NCBI GenBank assembly: GCA_964467935.1
Contig: CAYYKK010000004.1
Span: forward strand, 1-64,000
Direction: 5' to 3'
DNA from: CAYYKK01 sp964467935
GTDB lineage: Bacteria > Myxococcota_A > Polyangia > Polyangiales > Polyangiaceae
DNA: 64,000 nucleotides
The position numbers were made by a program, and so were the translations under genes. This document shows, piece by piece, positions 7,068-15,177 of the stretch; the stretch's first letter is position 1; each line of letters begins with the position of its first letter. The notes under the pieces are model-generated. The model was not told where the DNA came from, did no database searches, and was given only the letters and a program-made list of their open reading frames with translations.

Positions 7068-9644
7068 GTGACCGCGTATCCGTCCGCCCTGGAGCCGGAC
7101 TCCATCTTCGCGAAGGACTTCAAGGTCGTCCGCGGCCTTCGCCTGGGCGGAATGGGCGCCGTCTACATCGTCACGCAGCTCAGCACCGGCAAGCAACGCG
7201 CGCTGAAGCTGCTCGCGTCGCAGCTCGTGAACAACGCCGAGATGCGCGAGCGCTTCGTCCGTGAGGCGCGCGCGGCCGCCCAGATCGAGAGCGATCACGT
7301 CGTCGAGATCGTGACGGCGGGCGTCGACGACGACACCGGCACGCCGTTCATCGCGATGGAGCTGCTGCGGGGCGAGGAGCTCGCCGACGCCGTCGATCGG
7401 CGCGGGGCGTTCTCGCTCGGTGAGGTGCGCGAGGTCCTCGCGCAGATCGGGCACGCGCTCGAGCAGGCGCACGCGCAGCGCATCGTTCATCGCGATCTCA
7501 AGCCCGAGAACATCTTCCTCGCTCGCCCGAAGCGGCGCGGCGCGACCTTCACGGCGAAGCTGCTCGACTTCGGCGTCGCCAAATTCTTGGCGCTCGGAGC
7601 GTCAGAGCTCGGGACGACGCCCGTCGGCTCGCCGCTCTTCATGGCGCCCGAGCAGACCGACAGCTTCGGCAACATCTGCCCCGGCACCGACGTGTGGGCG
7701 CTCGGCCTCCTCGCGTTCTATCTGCTCACGGGTCGGAGCTACTGGCTCGGCGCGGAGAAGGCGAGCGTGCCGGTGCTGCTGCGCGAGGTCTGCCTCGATC
7801 CGCTCGTGCGCGCGAGCGCGCGGGCGCGCGAGCTCGGCGTGGGCGATCTGATCCCCGAGGGCTTCGACGACTGGTTCGACCGTTGCGTCGTGCGCGAGGT
7901 CGACGATCGCTACGCGGAGGCCGGCGAAGCCGTGCGCGCGTTCCTCGCCGCGGTGCCCGACGCGGCGCCTCCCTCGCGCTTTCCCGAGCCGCTGAGCCAG
8001 CCGCCGTCGGCTGACTTCGAGGACGTCTATGGCGCGGCGTCCGAAGAGGACGGGAAGCCCGCGCTCGAGCTTTCGAACGACGTCGACTCGGCGCCGCCGC
8101 CGGCCGATCCGCCGGGTGGGCTGTGGTTCGAGCCCACGCCCGATCTGCCTTCGGATGCCGAGCCCGCGTCGGGCGGATCGATGTGGCTCGATCCGCCCGC
8201 CGAGAGCGCGGCCGAGCCGGCGACCGCGGGGGACGGAGGCTTCTGGTCTCTCGCGGAGCCCGTGAGCGCGCCCGAGACCGAGCCCTCCGCGACCGACGGC
8301 GCTCCGCCTCCGAGCGACGCGTCGCCTCCGCAGAGCCTCTGGTTCTCCGAAGCGAGCGCCGAGCCCGCCGGTGACGGCGCTTCGGGCGGCGGGTCGAGCC
8401 TCTGGGGGGAGTCGCCCGCGGAGGCTGCCGGCGACGGCGCTTCGCCTCCGAGCGCCGCCGCGAGCTTGTGGGGCGAGTCGCCCGCCGAGATCGCGCCCGA
8501 GCCTCCTGTCGCCGAGCCTGCGCCGGCCGGCGATCGCCTGACCCCAGCGGGGATCGCGCAGGAAGTGGCGAGCCCTCCGCCCGCGGCGCCGCGATGGCGA
8601 CGCGTCGTCTCCGATCGACGAGCGCGCTTCGTCGCGGTCGGCGTCGTGGCCGGCGCGCTCGTCGGAGGTCTCGTCGGGCTGCGCACGCGCGCCCCGAAGA
8701 TCTCTCTGCCCCAACACGCGTCGAGCGCCGAGGTCGCTCCTCCGCCGATCCCCGCCGAGCCTGCGCCTCCATCGCCGTGCCCGCCCGGGAGCGTCCTCGT
8801 CTCGGCGTCGTCGATCGACGCGTTCTGTCTCGATCGCACCGAGGTCAGCGTGCGGGCCTACGAGCGCTGCGTCGCCGCGGCGGTGTGCGACGAGCTCGGC
8901 GACGAGGTGGACTACCCGCCCACGAGCCCGAAGCTCGCTCGCGCCTATCGTCAGCTCTGCAATGCCGACCCGAAGCGCGCTCTCTATCCGGTCAATTGCA
9001 TCGATTGGTGGGGCGCCTCCACGTACTGCCATTTCCGTGGCGGGCGCCTCCCCTCCGAGGCGGAGCTCGAGGCCGCTTCGCGTATGCTCCCCGAGGCTCC
9101 GAAGGACGAGAAGAAGCCGACGGCCAATCGCTGCGGCGACGAGTGCCTCGACTGGGGGCTGCATTTCGGGATCTTCGTCGACACCGACTCGAAGGAGTGG
9201 GACGGGTGGATGGGGACGAGCCCGGTCGGTTGGTTCGCGCACGGCACGAAGGCGCCCTTCGCCGATCTCGACGGCAACGTCGCCGAGTGGACGGTCACGC
9301 GCGCCGGCGGCGTGGCCGACGATCACGACGCCCCACGCGTCGTCGTCGGCGCCTCGTTCATGGCGCTGCCGCGGGTGAAGGGGACGTCGCGCGCGGAGGT
9401 GACGCCCGAGGCGCGGAGCTACGCGATCGGTCTCCGCTGCGTCTACGCGCCTACGTCCTTGTTGGACGCCGAGGACGCGGGCGCCCACGCGGACGAGCCG
9501 CCCACGGATCTCGAGGGCGCCGAACGAGCCGGCGAGCCGGAGCCGAGCGAGAGGCCGCGCGAGGACGCGGGCCATCGGGAGGCCGAGCCGGTCCCGTCTG
9601 CGAGCGCGCCACCTCCGAGCGAGCCCGACGACGAGCCGCACTGA
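7068..9644 (+). CDS. Ser/Thr protein kinase fused to a SUMF1/FGE-like domain
   Basis: An 858-residue transmembrane kinase. The kinase domain (about 15-285) has the loop LGGMGAVY, VHRDLKPEN, LDFGVAK and the APE-equivalent MAPEQ, so it looks catalytically competent. Then comes an acidic Pro/Ala-rich linker with repeats built on SLWGESPAE, a single membrane segment (FVAVGVVAGALVGGLVG, about 525-541), and an outer domain of about 240 residues of the formylglycine-generating-enzyme/SUMF1 type (CLDRTEVSVRAYERC, NCIDWWGASTYC, GGRLPSEAELEAASR, DGNVAEWT). Such outer domains on kinases may serve as sensors; enzymatic activity is not evident. GTG start with a weak GGAG close by. A low-complexity acidic tail ends the protein. 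Confidence 0.85.
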   Translation: MTAYPSALEPDSIFAKDFKVVRGLRLGGMGAVYIVTQLSTGKQRALKLLASQLVNNAEMRERFVREARAAAQIESDHVVEIVTAGVDDDTGTPFIAMELLRGEELADAVDRRGAFSLGEVREVLAQIGHALEQAHAQRIVHRDLKPENIFLARPKRRGATFTAKLLDFGVAKFLALGASELGTTPVGSPLFMAPEQTDSFGNICPGTDVWALGLLAFYLLTGRSYWLGAEKASVPVLLREVCLDPLVRASARARELGVGDLIPEGFDDWFDRCVVREVDDRYAEAGEAVRAFLAAVPDAAPPSRFPEPLSQPPSADFEDVYGAASEEDGKPALELSNDVDSAPPPADPPGGLWFEPTPDLPSDAEPASGGSMWLDPPAESAAEPATAGDGGFWSLAEPVSAPETEPSATDGAPPPSDASPPQSLWFSEASAEPAGDGASGGGSSLWGESPAEAAGDGASPPSAAASLWGESPAEIAPEPPVAEPAPAGDRLTPAGIAQEVASPPPAAPRWRRVVSDRRARFVAVGVVAGALVGGLVGLRTRAPKISLPQHASSAEVAPPPIPAEPAPPSPCPPGSVLVSASSIDAFCLDRTEVSVRAYERCVAAAVCDELGDEVDYPPTSPKLARAYRQLCNADPKRALYPVNCIDWWGASTYCHFRGGRLPSEAELEAASRMLPEAPKDEKKPTANRCGDECLDWGLHFGIFVDTDSKEWDGWMGTSPVGWFAHGTKAPFADLDGNVAEWTVTRAGGVADDHDAPRVVVGASFMALPRVKGTSRAEVTPEARSYAIGLRCVYAPTSLLDAEDAGAHADEPPTDLEGAERAGEPEPSERPREDAGHREAEPVPSASAPPPSEPDDEPH

Positions 9645-9699
9645 GCCGAGCCGCACGGAGCCGAGCCGCACGCAGCCGAGCCGCACGGAGCCGAGCCCC
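9643..9699. repeat. 15-bp tandem repeat after the kinase gene
   Basis: About 3.8 copies of gagccgagccgcacg run head to tail from the stop codon of the kinase/SUMF1 gene (9643, 9658, 9673, 9688), with one base change in the third copy. The remainder of the 229-base convergent gap to 9873 is GC-rich with no clear terminator. Confidence 0.85.
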
Positions 9700-9873
9700 C
9701 TCGAGCGAGCCGCGCGCCCGCGCGCTCGGGAGGGCCGCTGCGCGCTCGACGAGCGATCGCCCGGGGCCGTGCCACGACCGTGCGTCGTCACCGCGCGCGG
9801 AGCGACGAAATGCACGAAGCGCCCGGAGCTCTCGGCCCCGAGCGCTTCGGCGAGCGCGGCGAGTCCTCGATGG

Positions 9874-11070
9874 TCAGAAGGAGACGTCGGGGAAGGGCGG
9901 TCCGGGCTTCGCGAAGAAGTAACCTTGCATCAGATCGCAGCCGAGCCCCGCGAGCGTCTCGAGCTCCTCCACCGTCTCGATGCCCTCGGCGACGACGCGG
10001 TTGCCGAGCTCGCGGCAGAGCGACACCATCGAAGCGACGAGGCGCTGACGCACGGGCGAGGTGTGGATCGAGCGCACGAGGCTCATGTCCAGCTTGGCGA
10101 GCTCGGGCTCGAGGACCGCGAAGCTCGAGAGCCCCGCGTAGCCCGCGCCGAGATCGTCGACGGCGAGCCGGTAGCCGAGCTTGCGCAGCCCCTCGGCGCG
10201 ACCTTGCAGATCCATCACGTCGTGCACGCTCGAACGCTCCGTGATCTCGAGCACCACGCGGTCCGCCATCTTCACGAGCGGATGGGACGGATCGTAGAGG
10301 CTCGCGTCGAGCATGTCGTGCGGGTGCAGGTTCAGGAACAAGAGCGATCCGTCGTCGGCGTGCTGGAAGGCCGCCGCGGCGAGATCTCGCACGCGCGAGC
10401 CCACGTCGTGGATGCGACCGACCTGCTCGGCGGCGTCGAGCACCTGCGGCGGGCTGCGGAGGGTGTCGTCGCGCGAGCGCAGCAGCGCCTCGTAGCCGAC
10501 GACCTTCTTCTTCGACCAGTCGACGATCGGTTGGAAGGCGACCCAGAGACCCGACAGCGCGCGATCGAGCGCCTCGCTCACGGCGGCGAACTCGAGGCTC
10601 CTCGGCCCCTCCTCCTCCAGTGACTCGAACGCTTCTTGTCGCATCTGGGCCAGGCGATGGAGGTTCACCGCGCGCTTCACCGTCGCGGCGAGCTTCGCCG
10701 CGTCGACCGGCTTCGGCATGTACTCGACGGCGCCGAGCTCGAACGCCTCGAGCGCGGTGTCGAGGCGTGGATCGCCGGTCACGAGGATGATGGGCACCTC
10801 GGGCCACCGCCGGCGGACCTGACGCGCGAGCGCGATGCCGCTCATGCCCGGCAGTCCGATGTCGCAGATGACCGCGTCGTAACGGGTCTCTTCGATCGCG
10901 CGGAGCGCCGCGGCGGGATCCCAGGCGGGGTTCACGAGGATGCCGGACGAGGCGATGATGCGGCCGAACGCGCGGACGACCGCGCGATCGTCGTCGACGA
11001 CCAAGACCGTGGGCGGCTTCTGCCTCGGCATCGGTTTGGGCATCTGAAACGGGGCGACGGACATGGCCAT
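9874..11070 (-). CDS. Response regulator with EAL domain, predicted c-di-GMP phosphodiesterase
   Basis: A 398-residue protein. The receiver (20-135) has DDD at 26-28, phosphoacceptor Asp70 in CDIGLPGMSG and Lys120. The EAL domain (about 155-395) keeps the catalytic set: EALLR, the Asn in LNLHP, EITE, the DD of DDLGAGYAG, KLD, EGIE and QGY. It should hydrolyse c-di-GMP to pGpG, which usually favours swimming over attachment. The ATG at 11070 has GGAGGAAC upstream. It follows fliW by 22 bases and is probably the last gene of the filament operon. This position ties a phosphorylation-controlled c-di-GMP sink to flagellar expression. Its kinase is not in sight. Confidence 0.88.
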   Translation of the reverse strand: MAMSVAPFQMPKPMPRQKPPTVLVVDDDRAVVRAFGRIIASSGILVNPAWDPAAALRAIEETRYDAVICDIGLPGMSGIALARQVRRRWPEVPIILVTGDPRLDTALEAFELGAVEYMPKPVDAAKLAATVKRAVNLHRLAQMRQEAFESLEEEGPRSLEFAAVSEALDRALSGLWVAFQPIVDWSKKKVVGYEALLRSRDDTLRSPPQVLDAAEQVGRIHDVGSRVRDLAAAAFQHADDGSLLFLNLHPHDMLDASLYDPSHPLVKMADRVVLEITERSSVHDVMDLQGRAEGLRKLGYRLAVDDLGAGYAGLSSFAVLEPELAKLDMSLVRSIHTSPVRQRLVASMVSLCRELGNRVVAEGIETVEELETLAGLGCDLMQGYFFAKPGPPFPDVSF

Positions 11071-11092
11071 GAGCGTGTTCCTCCGTGTTCTC

Positions 11093-11584
11093 TCAGCGCT
11101 CGGCCGACGCGATGCGCGAAGGGGCGTTTCCGCCCGCGCTCGCGACGCTCGGCTTCGACGGCCGTCTGTTGCCGATGGGCGTGCTCGAGCCGTAGCTCGT
11201 GCCCTCGAGGATGATCTGTTTTCCGACCCTCGACTCCACGTCGATGACGACGGGCGCCAAGAGGTTCGCGCGGAGCTCCGCGCCGACTGGATCGACGGCG
11301 ACCACGACGAGCACCGCCATGTGCTCCGCGCGCGCGCCGCTGAGCGCCGCCATCTCGTCGGCCGTCAGCGTGGGGTAGGCGGGCCTCAGGATCGACGCGT
11401 CGATGACCGGCAGCGCGAGGCGCGGCGAAGCGAGCGATTGCAGGTACGCGATCGGCCCGTTCGGTCGCTCGAGCAACGCGAAGCGCGTCTCCGTCGAGAA
11501 GCCGATGATGCCATTGGGGAAGGAGATCGCCGCGCTGTCCTCCAGCGAGATCTCCCCGAACCGGGTTCCGCTCAAGTGAATCAT
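11093..11584 (-). CDS. fliW: Flagellar assembly factor FliW
   Basis: A 163-residue protein. The FliW core is clear: TRFGEISLEDSAAISFPNGIIGF, then FALLER, a YLQSL segment and VIDASILRPAY. FliW binds flagellin and CsrA. When flagellin is exported, free FliW binds CsrA and relieves repression of flagellin translation. The start overlaps the csrA stop (ATGA at 11581-11584), so the two partners are translationally coupled. GGAGGAC lies upstream of the ATG. A Ser/Pro-rich tail of about 25 residues extends beyond the usual end. Confidence 0.92.
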   Translation of the reverse strand: MIHLSGTRFGEISLEDSAAISFPNGIIGFSTETRFALLERPNGPIAYLQSLASPRLALPVIDASILRPAYPTLTADEMAALSGARAEHMAVLVVVAVDPVGAELRANLLAPVVIDVESRVGKQIILEGTSYGSSTPIGNRRPSKPSVASAGGNAPSRIASAER

Positions 11585-11835
11585 CGGGAGTCCTCCGCGG
11601 GGTGCGTTTCCAGGCCTTGGCCGGGTGCGAGGTTGGGGTAGATCGAGGCGGTCGTCGCTGCGGCGGCCGCGTTCGCCATCGCCACCGCGTCGTGCACCTC
11701 GCCGCGCGCGATCCACACGTCCTTCGGGGCCGTGATCGCGAGGCGGACGCCCCCTCGGGCGGTCGACACGACGGCGATCTCGATGCCGCCGCTCAGAACC
11801 AGTCGCTGCCCTTCTTTTCGGTGAACCACCAGCAT
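11581..11835 (-). CDS. csrA: Carbon storage regulator CsrA
   Basis: An 84-residue RNA-binding regulator. The N-terminal 55 residues follow CsrA: MLVVHRKEGQRLVL, IEIAVVS, GGVRLAITAPKDVWIARGEV. Arg47-type contact is retained in the VWIARGE segment. CsrA dimers bind GGA motifs, often in ribosome sites, and block translation. Here there is a C-terminal extension of over 20 residues (Ala-rich, then Pro/Glu-rich) beyond the common 60-residue form. AGGAGGAGG precedes the ATG. Overlap with fliW fits the FliW-CsrA flagellin feedback switch known from Bacillus and Campylobacter. Both flagellin genes here have GGAG in their ribosome sites, so they are candidate targets. Confidence 0.9.
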   Translation of the reverse strand: MLVVHRKEGQRLVLSGGIEIAVVSTARGGVRLAITAPKDVWIARGEVHDAVAMANAAAAATTASIYPNLAPGQGLETHPAEDSR

Positions 11836-11875
11836 GGCTGCCTCCTCCTGTGAGCCAATGCAGAACCCGCGCCAC

Positions 11876-12757
11876 TCAAGGCATCTTGTCGACCGAGAAC
11901 GTCGCGAGGACCTGGCGGGCGACCGCCAATCCTCGGTTGTAGGCGTCGTTCGCCGCGGCGAGCTCGGTGTAGGCCGTCGTCGGGTCGAGCTCTGCGTCGC
12001 CGGCGCGCGCCTCTTTCACGGCGGTCGCGAGCGTGCTCGTGACCGAGCTCGCCGTGCGCACGCGATCGAGCTGAATGCCCGCGTCCGCGCGCGCCGCGGT
12101 GATCTGCTTCTGCCCGTCGGAGAGCTTCTGCACCATCGCCTGGAGCCCCGGCACGTCGTTGTTCGTGAGCGCCGTCGCGAAGTCGGCGAGGTCTTGGAGG
12201 ACGTCGCGCCCGCCCGCGGCGGTGAACGCCTTCGCGCCGCTCGCGTTCGCCCGGGTGTTCACGCCGTCGGCGGTCTCGACCTGGATCGCGCTGTCGTTGC
12301 CTTGGAACGCGCCAGCCGAATCGATCGCGGGCGTGTCGGTCTTCGTGCCGGAGAAGACGTAGCCCGAGCTGCCGCGCGTGTTGGCGACGCCGACGAGCGC
12401 TTGACGGAGCTCCGTCACTTGCTTGGCGGCCGCGGCGCGCTGCGCCGGGTCGAGCGTGCCGTCGGACAGCTGAACGGCGAGGTCCCGCGCCTGCGACAGG
12501 ATGTCGACCCCGGAAGCGAGCGCGGACTCCGCGACCGACAGGTCGCCTTGGGAGCGATCGAGCGCCTGCTGCCGCCCTCCGAGCTTCGAGATCGTGCCGT
12601 CTTTCGAGGCGATGCGGGCGAACGCCGCCGGATCGTCCGCGGGCCGCGAGACCCGGATTCCGCTCGAGGCTCGCTGGCTCGCGCCGTAGAGGCGCTCGTT
12701 CGCGGCGCTCTGCGCGTCGCGCAGAGAGGCCATCTTCATCTGATCGGTGACGCGCAT
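11876..12757 (-). CDS. flgL: Flagellar hook-filament junction protein FlgL (HAP3)
   Basis: A 293-residue flagellin-like protein. The N-terminal helix region (MRVTDQMKMASLRDAQ, then ASQRASSGIRVSRPADDPAAFA) and the C-terminal helix (LAAANDAYNRGLAVARQVL) are those of FlgL. It forms the second of two junction rings between hook and filament. The gene follows flgK by two bases, the usual order, and both belong to the filament set controlled late in assembly. csrA begins 40 bases downstream. Confidence 0.93.
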   Translation of the reverse strand: MRVTDQMKMASLRDAQSAANERLYGASQRASSGIRVSRPADDPAAFARIASKDGTISKLGGRQQALDRSQGDLSVAESALASGVDILSQARDLAVQLSDGTLDPAQRAAAAKQVTELRQALVGVANTRGSSGYVFSGTKTDTPAIDSAGAFQGNDSAIQVETADGVNTRANASGAKAFTAAGGRDVLQDLADFATALTNNDVPGLQAMVQKLSDGQKQITAARADAGIQLDRVRTASSVTSTLATAVKEARAGDAELDPTTAYTELAAANDAYNRGLAVARQVLATFSVDKMP

Positions 12758-12759
12758 GG

Positions 12760-14139
12760 CTAGAGTCCCTTGAGGAGACCATCCAGCAAATCATCGGCCA
12801 CCTTGAGGACGCGCTGCGCCGCCGTGAAGGCGTTCTGGTAGCGCGTCATGTTGACCATCTCCTCTTCGACGGAGACGCCCGACGACTGCTCGCGCATCGA
12901 CTGTGCGACGGCGGCCGTGTCGGCCCGCAGCGAGGCGTCGGAGTCGGCGGAGGCCTGCATCGTGCCGAGCATGCCGCCCAAGCCGCCGTACCGAGACGCC
13001 GGTGTCCCCCCCGCGCCGATGGCCTGGGACGAGAGGCCCGCCATCGCGAGCGCGACGGTGTTGCCCGCCGGCAGATCGGCGGAGGTCGCGGCGGCCGCGA
13101 CGTGATCGGGTTGGCCGGCGACCGAGGGATCGACGGTGAGGGCCGCCGCGGCGCCCGTCGCGCTCGCGAGCGGCGAGAAGAGGGGGCGACCGCCGACGCC
13201 GTCGAGCCCGACGCCCGAGGCGTGGGCCGCGTTCACGGCGCCCGCGAAGTCGAACGCGAGCTGGTCGAGGTTCTGCTGCAGCGCGGGGACGTCCTTGTCG
13301 CGCGCCTCGATGATCCCCGCGAGCGAGCCGGACGAGATGCGGCTCGTCACGTCGTTCTTGGCGCCGCCCGGCGTCTGGAACGTCACCTGGATGGCGCCCT
13401 GCGGGTCGACGCCGGCCTCCACCTTGTTCGCCGAGCCACCTTGCACGAGCGACGCGCCCGAGGAGAGCAGCGTGACCATGCCCGTCGGCTCCTCCACGAC
13501 CTGGACGCCGACGCGCTGGCCGACCTCGTCGATGAGCTTGTCGCGCTGATCGCGCAGATCCGTCGCCGGCTCGCCGAGCGCCTGCGCCGACGCGATCTTC
13601 TGGTTCATGTCGGCGATCTGCGTGAGGCGCGAGTTGATCTCGCCCGCCGCGCTCTGCGCTTGCCCGAGCAGATCGGCGCGCCTCTGCGCGAGCCCGTCGC
13701 TGGCCGAGTGGAACGCCTGCGCGACCTGATCGGCGCGCGCGAGGAACGCGCTGCGCGCCGTCGGATCGTTGGCGTTCGACGCCAAATCCGTGGCGGCGCT
13801 GAAGAGGGCGCTCATCGCGTCGCCGATGCCGCCGGTCGAAGGCGCGAGCGAGGCCTCGAGCCCCGAGAGCGACTGGCTCCGCGCGTCGGCGGCGCCCTTC
13901 ATCGCGTCGGCGGCGAAGACGCGTGCGTTCGCGAAGCGATCCACCATGCGGAGCGGGCCGGTGTAGACGACGCCGCCCGATTGCCCTTGTCCGAGGGCGC
14001 GGTTCTCGAGCTGGGCGACGCGCCGGACGTAGCCAGGCGTGTTCGCGTTCGAGATGTTCTGGCCGGTGATGTCGAGCGCCGCCGACTGCGCTGCGAGCGC
14101 GTCACCGGCGACGTTCATCAGCGAGCCGAGCGAGCTCAT
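12760..14139 (-). CDS. flgK: Flagellar hook-filament junction protein FlgK (HAP1)
   Basis: A 459-residue protein. The N-terminus carries the rod/hook-family motif (ALDITGQNISNANTPGYVRR) and the C-terminus the matching helix (SVEEEMVNMTRYQNAFTAA, VLKVADDLLDGLLKGL). It forms the ring directly on the hook. Its length is close to the usual FlgK minus part of the variable central domain. Starts with ATG 4 bases after flgN. Confidence 0.95.
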   Translation of the reverse strand: MSSLGSLMNVAGDALAAQSAALDITGQNISNANTPGYVRRVAQLENRALGQGQSGGVVYTGPLRMVDRFANARVFAADAMKGAADARSQSLSGLEASLAPSTGGIGDAMSALFSAATDLASNANDPTARSAFLARADQVAQAFHSASDGLAQRRADLLGQAQSAAGEINSRLTQIADMNQKIASAQALGEPATDLRDQRDKLIDEVGQRVGVQVVEEPTGMVTLLSSGASLVQGGSANKVEAGVDPQGAIQVTFQTPGGAKNDVTSRISSGSLAGIIEARDKDVPALQQNLDQLAFDFAGAVNAAHASGVGLDGVGGRPLFSPLASATGAAAALTVDPSVAGQPDHVAAAATSADLPAGNTVALAMAGLSSQAIGAGGTPASRYGGLGGMLGTMQASADSDASLRADTAAVAQSMREQSSGVSVEEEMVNMTRYQNAFTAAQRVLKVADDLLDGLLKGL

Positions 14140-14143
14140 CTCG

Positions 14144-14494
14144 CTACCCCATCACCGAGACGCGCAGGCTGCGCCGCTCGCCGGGGGGCGCCGTCGAGTG
14201 GCCGGGCCGCTCGCTCACGCGCGTGTTGAGGTGCCTCGCGACCGAGCCCATCGCGTCGCGCACGCAGTCGCGCGCGTAGGCGAGCAGGAGGCAGTTCTGG
14301 CGGGCCATGCGCATCACGCGCACGATCCTCGCGTGGAGATCGCTCCGACCGACGAGCGCGCGCTTGAGCTCCGCGAAGAGTCGCTCCTTCTCGTGGGCGC
14401 ACTCTTCGACGGCGGCCGAGTCGAGCTGCCGGATCGCGGCCCGCTCGCTCGTGAGCAGCGCCTCGATCTGATCGAGGATTTGGTCGGCGCTCAT
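14144..14494 (-). CDS. flgN: FlgN-like export chaperone
   Basis: A 116-residue mostly helical protein. Position (between flgM and flgK), length and the pattern of an N-terminal helical stretch (ILDQIEALLTSERAAIRQLD) followed by a long central helix fit FlgN, the chaperone that pilots FlgK and FlgL to the export gate. Sequence conservation of FlgN is low, so the call leans on context. The C-terminal tail is basic and Pro-rich. Confidence 0.7.
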   Translation of the reverse strand: MSADQILDQIEALLTSERAAIRQLDSAAVEECAHEKERLFAELKRALVGRSDLHARIVRVMRMARQNCLLLAYARDCVRDAMGSVARHLNTRVSERPGHSTAPPGERRSLRVSVMG

Positions 14495-14496
14495 GC

Positions 14497-14775
14497 TCAG
14501 TTCTCCTCCTGGAGGCGACGAGCGATGACCGAGGGATCGACCGCGAGCGAGCCGCTCTCGTGCGCGTCGCGCAGCCGCTCGACCCGCGCGAGGTCGAAGC
14601 CCGCCGGCGCTTGCAACGAGAGGCGCATGGCCTCCTTCGAGACGCGGACCTCGGAGCCGGCCACGTCGGTGCGCGTCGTCGCGCCGCCGCCTTGCGCCCG
14701 GTTCTTCCCGAGCCTCGACGCGAGCGAGTCTGCGCCCGAAATCGGGCCCGTGGTTCCTGCACCGTAGATCTTCAC
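14497..14775 (-). CDS. flgM: Anti-sigma28 factor FlgM
   Basis: A 92-residue protein. It starts KIYGAG, is low in order in the first half (Gly/Thr-rich), and ends with the FlgM signature: SKEAMRLSL, ARVERLRDAHESGSLAVDPSVIARRLQEE. FlgM binds and blocks FliA until hook completion allows its export. The GTG start at 14775 overlaps the fliS stop (GTGA) and has GGGAGGAG upstream. Together with fliA at 53061 it implies a sigma28 checkpoint. Confidence 0.85.
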   Translation of the reverse strand: MKIYGAGTTGPISGADSLASRLGKNRAQGGGATTRTDVAGSEVRVSKEAMRLSLQAPAGFDLARVERLRDAHESGSLAVDPSVIARRLQEEN

Positions 14776-15167
14776 GGGACTCCTCCCTTGCTCGCCTGTT
14801 GACGGACGGCCTCTTTGAAGCCCTCGCGGATCGGCGCGAGCACGCGCAACACCTCGTCGAGCTTCGCCGCGTCCCGCGTGAGGTTGGCCTCGACGAGCCT
14901 GCTCATGCAGAAGCCGTACACGCCCTCGAGCCGGTCGCACAGCTCCGGCGCCGCGCTGCGGTTGAGGCCCGCGGCGAGCTCGGTGAGGATCGCGTGCGAG
15001 CGGTCGATCCGCTCGCCGGCGCGGGCGCGGTCGTCTCGCTCGATGGCGCTCTTCGCCTCGCCGAGGAAGCGGAAGACCCCGTCGTAGAGCATCACGAGGA
15101 TGTCCCCCGGCGACGCGGTCTTCACCTGGACTGCTTGGTATCGTTGAGCGGCGGCGTTCGGGAGCAT
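14772..15167 (-). CDS. fliS: Flagellin export chaperone FliS
   Basis: A 131-residue helical protein with the FliS pattern: AAAQRYQAVQVKTASPGDILVMLYDGVFRFL and a helical C-terminal half. It caps newly made flagellin and delivers it to FlhA. The gene follows fliD by 10 bases, the classic fliD-fliS order, and overlaps flgM. Confidence 0.95.
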   Translation of the reverse strand: MLPNAAAQRYQAVQVKTASPGDILVMLYDGVFRFLGEAKSAIERDDRARAGERIDRSHAILTELAAGLNRSAAPELCDRLEGVYGFCMSRLVEANLTRDAAKLDEVLRVLAPIREGFKEAVRQQASKGGVP

Positions 15168-15177
15168 GGTTCGTCTC

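Noticed and set aside
9643..9699. 15-bp repeats as CRISPR or attachment site
   Set aside because: Units adjoin without spacers; no integrase or flanking duplication is present.
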